Assembly: GCA_021779695.1 (NCBI GenBank)
Contig: JAJYAE010000160.1
Span: 1-9,587 of the forward strand
Direction: 5' to 3'
DNA from: Acidobacteriota bacterium
Lineage (GTDB): Bacteria > Acidobacteriota > Terriglobia > Terriglobales > Acidobacteriaceae
Length of the DNA: 9,587 nucleotides
Positions 5,213 to 9,587 of the stretch are shown piece after piece (within the stretch, counting starts at the first letter, position 1; each line of letters begins with the position of its first letter). The notes beneath the pieces are model-generated. The model was given only the letters and a program-made list of their open reading frames with translations, was not told where the DNA came from and searched no databases. Made by a program: the position numbers and the translations under genes.

Positions 5213-7564
5213 ATGGGAGATAGACGCAGGACAAGCGGGGTGAAGGGATGGGTTCGGCTAGTGGCAGCCCTGCTGTCCGGCCTTATGGCGGTGCCACCTG
5301 CGGATGCGCAGATCGCAGCCTCTACGGGGAGCCAGACCTCGAGTCTTGTTGCACAGTCAACGGCGAAGAAAAAGCAAGCCCCGGGGAAGAGCAGCCCGAA
5401 GAAGGCCACGCACCGGAGGCGTCGTGTGCCGTCGGCGCGCACGCGGCGCATTCGGCAAGCCTTTATAGCGTCGGTGGAACTGCAGCCGATGGCGCAGCAG
5501 TTGGCTACGATGCGCACACCGGAGGCCTATGCGGGAGTCACGGCGTATGCTCAGCGCCACACAGGTGAAGCAGCCGCGGCGGCGTATCTGGCACTGGGGC
5601 ATGCATACCTGCTGGAGAAGCGCTATACGGAGGCCGCGGGGAATCTGGAGAAGTCCCACCGGGCCAGTGACGTTCTAGCCGACTACGCAGATTTTCTTGG
5701 CGCGCAGGCTGAGCAGGGAATGGGCGATGCAGCGGCAGCGGAGGCCCTGTTGAAGGGATTTGCAACACGCTACCCGGACAGCATCTTTGTGGTTCAAGCG
5801 CCGGAAACTGAAGCTGAGGCCTTGCTTGCGATGCAGAATGCGGCGGGCGCGAAGCAGGTACTGAACGAAGCGGCGAATGGGCCGGCGGCGGCGCGGCCGG
5901 GATACCAGTTGGCAATGGCCGAGACGGCTGAGGCAATGGGTGACACGGCGCAGGCCATTAGGGTCTACAAGGCGCTGCTGATTGGTCATCCCCTCACCGA
6001 TCAGGCGGCGAAGGCGCGTGCCAAGCTGACGGATCTTGGCGCAGAAGGAACGCTGACGGTCACCGAGTTGCGGAGTCTCGCCGATGCGTATTACCGTGCG
6101 CATCGCTACAATCTGGCAAGTGAGCAGTATCGCGCGTTGGTCACGAAGGCGGATCTGCCGCCGGAGACGCGAGACGGATTTCTGATTGCGGCGGCGGCAT
6201 GCGATTTGAAACTGAAGAGGCTGACGGTTGCAGATGCGGAGGCTCTGCCCGATTCGCAAGACGATAACGGCGCACGTCGAATGTATCTGCTGATGGAACT
6301 GGCGCGGGACCGCGATGATGAGGACCAGCAGCAATCGATTGTATCGACGATGGAGATGCGCTTTGGCGGGAGCGAATGGCTTGCGGAGGCGCTGTTCTCA
6401 AGCGGCAACATGTACATGCTGCGGCGGGATTATCCAAAGGCCGTGAGCTATTACAGCTACCTTGCCGAACACTTCCCAGGGAACAGGTATGCACCAGCGG
6501 CACACTGGCGGTCGGGCTGGCTGAGCTACCGGCAGGGACTCTACGCGGACGCGGCGCTGCTGTTTGACGAACAGATTTCGCGTTACCCGGGGGCCAGCGA
6601 GACGGTGGCTGCTCTGTATTGGCGTGCACGCCTCTATGAGACGCAGGATCATAATCCGGCGCGCGCGGCGGCGAACTACCGTGCCATTGTGCGGGCTTAC
6701 CCCCACTACTTTTACGCGCAGATGGCACGGATGCGCCTGCGCGCGCTGGGCGGAGTAACGCCTGCAGCAGCACCGGGACTGGAGCGGTTCAAGCCGGCAG
6801 ACGTGCCGACGCTGGATGATAACTTCCCTGACGATAATGAGCATCTAGCCAAGGCGCGCCTGTTGGGCAATGCGGGGTTGAATGAGTATATACCGCGAGA
6901 AATTGCGGCCGATCCGGATTCGGCTTCCTGGAGCGCGCTTGCCGAGGCGAAGATCTACGCATCGTACGGCGAGAACTTTCTGGCGCTGCGCGCACTGAAG
7001 CGCGCGCTGCCATATGCAGCCTCAGCGGAGATTTCGGCGATTCCGTTGGCGTATTGGCGGATTCTTTTTCCTCAACCCTATTGGGAGACGATCAAGGCGG
7101 AGTCGGCGAAGAATCACCTGGATCCTTACCTAGTGGCTTCGCTCATCCGGCAGGAGTCGGAGTTCAACCCGTCCGTGGTGTCGTACGCGAATGCATGGGG
7201 TCTGATGCAACTGTTGCCGAAAGTGGGGCGTCAATTGGCGCGACAGGAAGGCCTGAAGTATTTCAGCACCTACCAACTGCTGAATCCCGAAATGAATATT
7301 CGATTGGGAACGCGTTATCTGCGGCAGATGCTGGACCGATTTGATGGCGTGCCCGAGTACGCACTGGCCGCGTATAACGCCGGTGACAATCGTGTGGCAG
7401 ACTGGCAGGCGGCGGGGCCGTATTCCGGCATGGACGAGTTTGTGGAGTCGATTCCATTTACTCAGACGCGAGAGTACGTCGAGGCGATCTTGCGCAATAT
7501 CGAAATGTATAAGTCGATTGACGCTGCGCGTGCACAGGAGGCTCGATCAACGGGTGGAATGTGA
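5213..7564 (+). CDS. slt: Soluble lytic murein transglycosylase with TPR-like N-terminal domain
   Basis: This 783-residue enzyme cleaves the MurNAc-GlcNAc bond of peptidoglycan and forms 1,6-anhydro-MurNAc ends in the periplasm. A signal peptide (about 1-33: basic start, hydrophobic core, ADAQ) is followed by a very basic stretch at 51-82 rich in Lys and Arg. Residues about 85-540 are Ala-rich helical repeats of TPR type, for example around 370-500 (YPKAVSYYSYLAEHFPG), which in Slt70 form the superhelical ring. The catalytic SLT domain occupies about 630-770, with RQESEFNP and catalytic Glu648, GLMQLLP at 663-669 and AAYNAGDNRV from about 719. ATG at 5213 gives a full signal peptide but has no Shine-Dalgarno; GTG at 5240 has AGGA eight bases upstream and also leaves a plausible signal peptide, so the true start is uncertain. 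It diverges from the ECF sigma gene and has no partner downstream. Confidence 0.95.
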   Translation: MGDRRRTSGVKGWVRLVAALLSGLMAVPPADAQIAASTGSQTSSLVAQSTAKKKQAPGKSSPKKATHRRRRVPSARTRRIRQAFIASVELQPMAQQLATMRTPEAYAGVTAYAQRHTGEAAAAAYLALGHAYLLEKRYTEAAGNLEKSHRASDVLADYADFLGAQAEQGMGDAAAAEALLKGFATRYPDSIFVVQAPETEAEALLAMQNAAGAKQVLNEAANGPAAARPGYQLAMAETAEAMGDTAQAIRVYKALLIGHPLTDQAAKARAKLTDLGAEGTLTVTELRSLADAYYRAHRYNLASEQYRALVTKADLPPETRDGFLIAAAACDLKLKRLTVADAEALPDSQDDNGARRMYLLMELARDRDDEDQQQSIVSTMEMRFGGSEWLAEALFSSGNMYMLRRDYPKAVSYYSYLAEHFPGNRYAPAAHWRSGWLSYRQGLYADAALLFDEQISRYPGASETVAALYWRARLYETQDHNPARAAANYRAIVRAYPHYFYAQMARMRLRALGGVTPAAAPGLERFKPADVPTLDDNFPDDNEHLAKARLLGNAGLNEYIPREIAADPDSASWSALAEAKIYASYGENFLALRALKRALPYAASAEISAIPLAYWRILFPQPYWETIKAESAKNHLDPYLVASLIRQESEFNPSVVSYANAWGLMQLLPKVGRQLARQEGLKYFSTYQLLNPEMNIRLGTRYLRQMLDRFDGVPEYALAAYNAGDNRVADWQAAGPYSGMDEFVESIPFTQTREYVEAILRNIEMYKSIDAARAQEARSTGGM

Positions 7565-7758
7565 GGTTCGAATTGGGAAGCAGGAACCCGTCTTGATACT
7601 GGCACGCTGCGGATTTGAGATTGACGATTGGCGGCAAGATGATGACACTTCAAGGCAAGCGGTGCAGTCGCTGTAGCCGCCGAGCCATTCGCAGCCTGCT
7701 GTTGTTGCACAACGGAAAGGCGTAGGTGATTGAACGCCGTTCCGTCATCTCACCCTAC

Positions 7759-7764
7759 GGAGGG
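7759..7764 (+). promoter_or_regulatory. Ribosome binding site deciding the start of the zinc-ribbon gene
   Basis: GGAGGG lies four bases before the ATG at 7769. It favours that start over the in-frame TTG at 7730, which would add 13 unremarkable residues. Confidence 0.7.
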
Positions 7765-7768
7765 CAGG

Positions 7769-8032
7769 ATGTCAGCCGACTTGCAGTTTCTGGAAGAATG
7801 GATTCCCGAAAAGATGGATCCCGGTACCGTCTTCGTGCTGGAAAACCAGACGAAGCTGGGCAAGGCTGAAAACCCATACGTGGCGGTGATGTCATGCCCT
7901 CGATGCGGAACTATGGGGCTGATCACCAGACGACAGCTTTGTGCGGGCGAGACGATGATTTGCGGCGGCGATAGCTGCTCGGCCGAATACAAGCTGGATG
8001 AGGAAGTGATTCGCTATCGGCCGCCCCAGTAA
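7769..8032 (+). CDS. Small zinc-ribbon-like protein of unknown function
   Basis: I do not recognise a named family for this 87-residue protein. It has no signal peptide or membrane segment, so it should be cytoplasmic. An N-terminal part (about 1-40) contains an acidic, aromatic stretch (FLEEWIPEKMDPGTVFVLEN). A cysteine-rich half follows: CPRCG at 43-47, C58, and CGGDSC at 65-70. C43/C46 with C65/C70 would make a four-cysteine zinc ribbon, with C58 as a spare or alternative ligand. The ending SAEYKLDEEVIRY resembles the last strand of such ribbons. The ATG is supported by GGAGGG just upstream. The gene is alone on its strand, 204 bases after the transglycosylase, and converges on the aldehyde dehydrogenase with 17 bases between stops. 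A nucleic-acid or protein adaptor role is possible but unproven. Confidence 0.8.
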   Translation: MSADLQFLEEWIPEKMDPGTVFVLENQTKLGKAENPYVAVMSCPRCGTMGLITRRQLCAGETMICGGDSCSAEYKLDEEVIRYRPPQ

Positions 8033-8049
8033 ATTCATTGGCAAGCGGC

Positions 8050-9587
8050 TCAGCGGGCAGCCTTCTCCGGCAAGCCATCCCATAGACGCGCGATCTGCAT
8101 AGGGTTTTCGTTCTGCAACTCGGGCGGTAAGAGCGCATTTGGAAACCCCTGAAAACAAACGGGCCGGGCAAACCGATAAATTGCCATGCTCCCGACCGAT
8201 GTGAAACGCGGGTCGGATGTGGCGGGGTAAGGCCCTCCGTGCACCATGGCGTGCGTTACCTCGACGCCGGTGGGGAAGGCGTTGAAGATGATGCGCCCCG
8301 CCTTCTGTTCAAGCAGTTGTATCAGTTCGCGATGGTCTGCGAGTTCCTGCTCATCGCCGAGGATTGTTGCGGTCAGATGGCCTTCCAGGGAGCGGGCGGC
8401 GCTGAGGAGGTCACCCGGTTGGTCGCAGTGGACAAGGAGGGTGTTGGGTCCAAATATCTCCTTTGCCAGCTCTTCGTTAGATAGAAATTCTTCAAGGCAT
8501 ACTGTAAATATTTTTGTCTGGACAAGGCAGGGTGAACTTGCGTCCGATACGGGGGAGCTGGCGGCAAGTGGAATCTCACGGGAGCGGACTTCGGTGGCTT
8601 GAGCGTATGTGCTGGCAATTCCATCCGTGAGGAGCGTCGCCGGTGGCGCACTTTGAACGAGGGTGCGAAGGGCATCCAGAAATGCCTGATCGCCAGGCGC
8701 GCCGGGAACCAGCACAATGCCGGGCTTGGTGCAAAACTGACCGGCGCCGAGCGTGAAGGAGCCGAAGAGGGCGGAAGCGAGTTTCACAGGGTCGCTGCGG
8801 AGCGCGCTGGGAAGGACGAAGACCGGGTTTCCGCTGGACATCTCTGTGAAGCAGGGAATGGGATCCGGGCGGGCTGCTGCCATATCCATGAGCGCGCGGC
8901 CGCCGCGCAGCGAGCCGGTGAATGCGACGGCGCGAATGAGGGGATGGCGGACGAGAGCGCTCCCAACGTCGATGCCGGCGTCAAAGAGCAGCGTGAATAC
9001 GCCGGGATGGAGGCCCTCGGCGGCGGCAGCCTGCGTGAGGATGTCAGCGGCAATCTCGCTGGCGCCGGGGTGAGCCGGATGGGCCTTGACGATGACAGGG
9101 CAACCCGCGGCAAGCGCGGAGGCTGTGTCACCTCCAGCGACGGAGAAGGCGAGAGGGAAATTGCTTGCCCCGAAAACAGCGACGGGGCCGATGGGGCGCA
9201 GCATGGAGCGGATGTCAGGGCGGGGGAGTGGCTGGCGGTCAGGCAAAGCGGGATCGATACGGGCCTGAACCCAGGATCCTTCTTCGACGAGCGCGGCAAA
9301 GAGACGGAGCTGGTTGGCTGTGCGGGCGGCTTCTCCCAGCAGGCGCGGCATGGGAAGGGCTGTTTCGAGATGGGCGCGCTCGGCAAGTTCCTGCTGCCGG
9401 GTGGTGATGCCGTCAGCAGCTCGGCGCAGGAAGGCGGCGCGTGCTTTGCCGCTGGATTGCGAAAAAGACACGAAGGCCTGCGAGGCAAGTTGGACGGCGG
9501 AGTCAACCTCAGCGAGCGATGCCGAATAGTAGGCGGGGCCAAGAGCTTGGCCGGTCTGGGGGTTTACGCCGTGGAAGCTTGTGTTGT
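8050..9587 (-). CDS. Aldehyde dehydrogenase, probably 2,5-dioxopentanoate (alpha-ketoglutaric semialdehyde) dehydrogenase, N-terminus outside window
   Basis: The visible 511 residues belong to the NAD(P)-dependent aldehyde dehydrogenase superfamily. The best match I recall is the 2,5-dioxopentanoate dehydrogenase subfamily, which oxidises alpha-ketoglutaric semialdehyde to 2-oxoglutarate at the end of pentose, glucarate or hydroxyproline breakdown. Supporting motifs are IGPVAVFGASNFPLAFSVAGG, VIVKAHPAHPG (cofactor-binding Lys codon at 9085-9087), FTGSLRGG (8899-8922), FTEMSSGNP (catalytic Glu at 8842-8844) and GQFCTKPG (nucleophile Cys at 8731-8733). The frame stays open to the window edge, beginning NTSFHGVNPQTGQALGP, typical of the first 20 residues of this group, so only a short N-terminal piece is missing. 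A GTG at 9469-9471 is internal, not the start. There is no signal peptide within view, and the protein should be cytosolic. Substrate assignment is less certain than the superfamily, because no sugar-acid genes are in view. Confidence 0.93.
   Translation of the reverse strand, partial: NTSFHGVNPQTGQALGPAYYSASLAEVDSAVQLASQAFVSFSQSSGKARAAFLRRAADGITTRQQELAERAHLETALPMPRLLGEAARTANQLRLFAALVEEGSWVQARIDPALPDRQPLPRPDIRSMLRPIGPVAVFGASNFPLAFSVAGGDTASALAAGCPVIVKAHPAHPGASEIAADILTQAAAAEGLHPGVFTLLFDAGIDVGSALVRHPLIRAVAFTGSLRGGRALMDMAAARPDPIPCFTEMSSGNPVFVLPSALRSDPVKLASALFGSFTLGAGQFCTKPGIVLVPGAPGDQAFLDALRTLVQSAPPATLLTDGIASTYAQATEVRSREIPLAASSPVSDASSPCLVQTKIFTVCLEEFLSNEELAKEIFGPNTLLVHCDQPGDLLSAARSLEGHLTATILGDEQELADHRELIQLLEQKAGRIIFNAFPTGVEVTHAMVHGGPYPATSDPRFTSVGSMAIYRFARPVCFQGFPNALLPPELQNENPMQIARLWDGLPEKAAR

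Noticed and set aside
7562..7580. GGTTCGAATT right after the transglycosylase stop resembles a tRNA T-arm.
   Set aside because: The flanking bases do not pair as a T-stem, and no anticodon arm or acceptor stem is present on either strand.
7639..7725. A 28-codon reading frame (ATG ATG ACA ... TAG) with a CSRC motif between the transglycosylase and the zinc-ribbon gene.
   Set aside because: It has only a weak ribosome binding site, no recognisable domain and a length easily reached by chance. It is mentioned only as content of the gap.
7730..7768. TTG at 7730 as the start of the zinc-ribbon protein, adding 13 residues.
   Set aside because: The ATG at 7769 has a clear GGAGGG just upstream, and the extra residues look like non-coding sequence.
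8461..8530. Local AT-rich patch inside the aldehyde dehydrogenase gene, considered as a sign of insertion or a promoter.
   Set aside because: The reading frame is uninterrupted and the encoded residues (KIFTVCLEEFLSNEELAKEIFG) fit the family, so it reflects amino-acid content.
9469..9471. GTG as the start of the aldehyde dehydrogenase.
   Set aside because: The frame continues upstream to the window edge and encodes the family's usual N-terminal sequence (FHGVNPQTGQALGP), so the real start is beyond 9587.

Overview
The window is a chromosomal segment of a GC-rich bacterium, most likely an acidobacterium of the Terriglobia type. That placement is inferred from gene content: a secreted DUF1800/DUF1501 pair, a cytoplasmic zinc anti-sigma factor with its ECF sigma factor, a TPR-rich lytic transglycosylase and a 2,5-dioxopentanoate-type aldehyde dehydrogenase. 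No rRNA or other phylogenetic marker is present to confirm it. I see no insertion sequence, integrase, CRISPR array, tRNA or phage gene.

Layout. Bases 1-475 (minus) hold an exported cyclophilin-type peptidyl-prolyl isomerase, cut at its C-terminus by the window edge. A perfect 15-bp hairpin at 546-584 separates it from the next gene. Bases 607-3992 (minus) hold a two-gene unit: DUF1800 (Sec-type signal) is read first and DUF1501 (Tat-type signal) follows 14 bases later. Upstream, also on minus, is a translationally coupled ECF sigma factor (4375-5001) and zinc-finger anti-sigma factor (4142-4378), overlapping by ATGA. A 211-base divergent region (5002-5212) separates these from a plus-strand lytic transglycosylase (5213-7564). 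A 204-base gap without a convincing gene follows, then a small zinc-ribbon protein (7769-8032, plus). The last gene, convergent with it and only 17 bases away, is an aldehyde dehydrogenase (8050 to beyond 9587, minus) whose extreme N-terminus lies outside the window.

How the genes may work together. Four consecutive minus-strand genes, in transcription order sigma, anti-sigma, DUF1800 and DUF1501, could form one regulatory unit in which a cytoplasmic, probably redox- or zinc-sensing switch controls an exported pair of unknown function. The 149-base gap between anti-sigma and DUF1800 contains no hairpin-plus-T-tract terminator that I can see, but an independent DUF1800 promoter cannot be excluded. 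The cyclophilin and transglycosylase are also envelope proteins, so most of the window concerns the cell envelope. The aldehyde dehydrogenase is a separate catabolic function whose partners must lie to the right. No clearly new system is visible. The least explained items are the exported DUF1800/DUF1501 module under possible sigma control, the extra C-terminal cysteine pair of the anti-sigma factor, and the hairpin with a third matching arm at 540-584.
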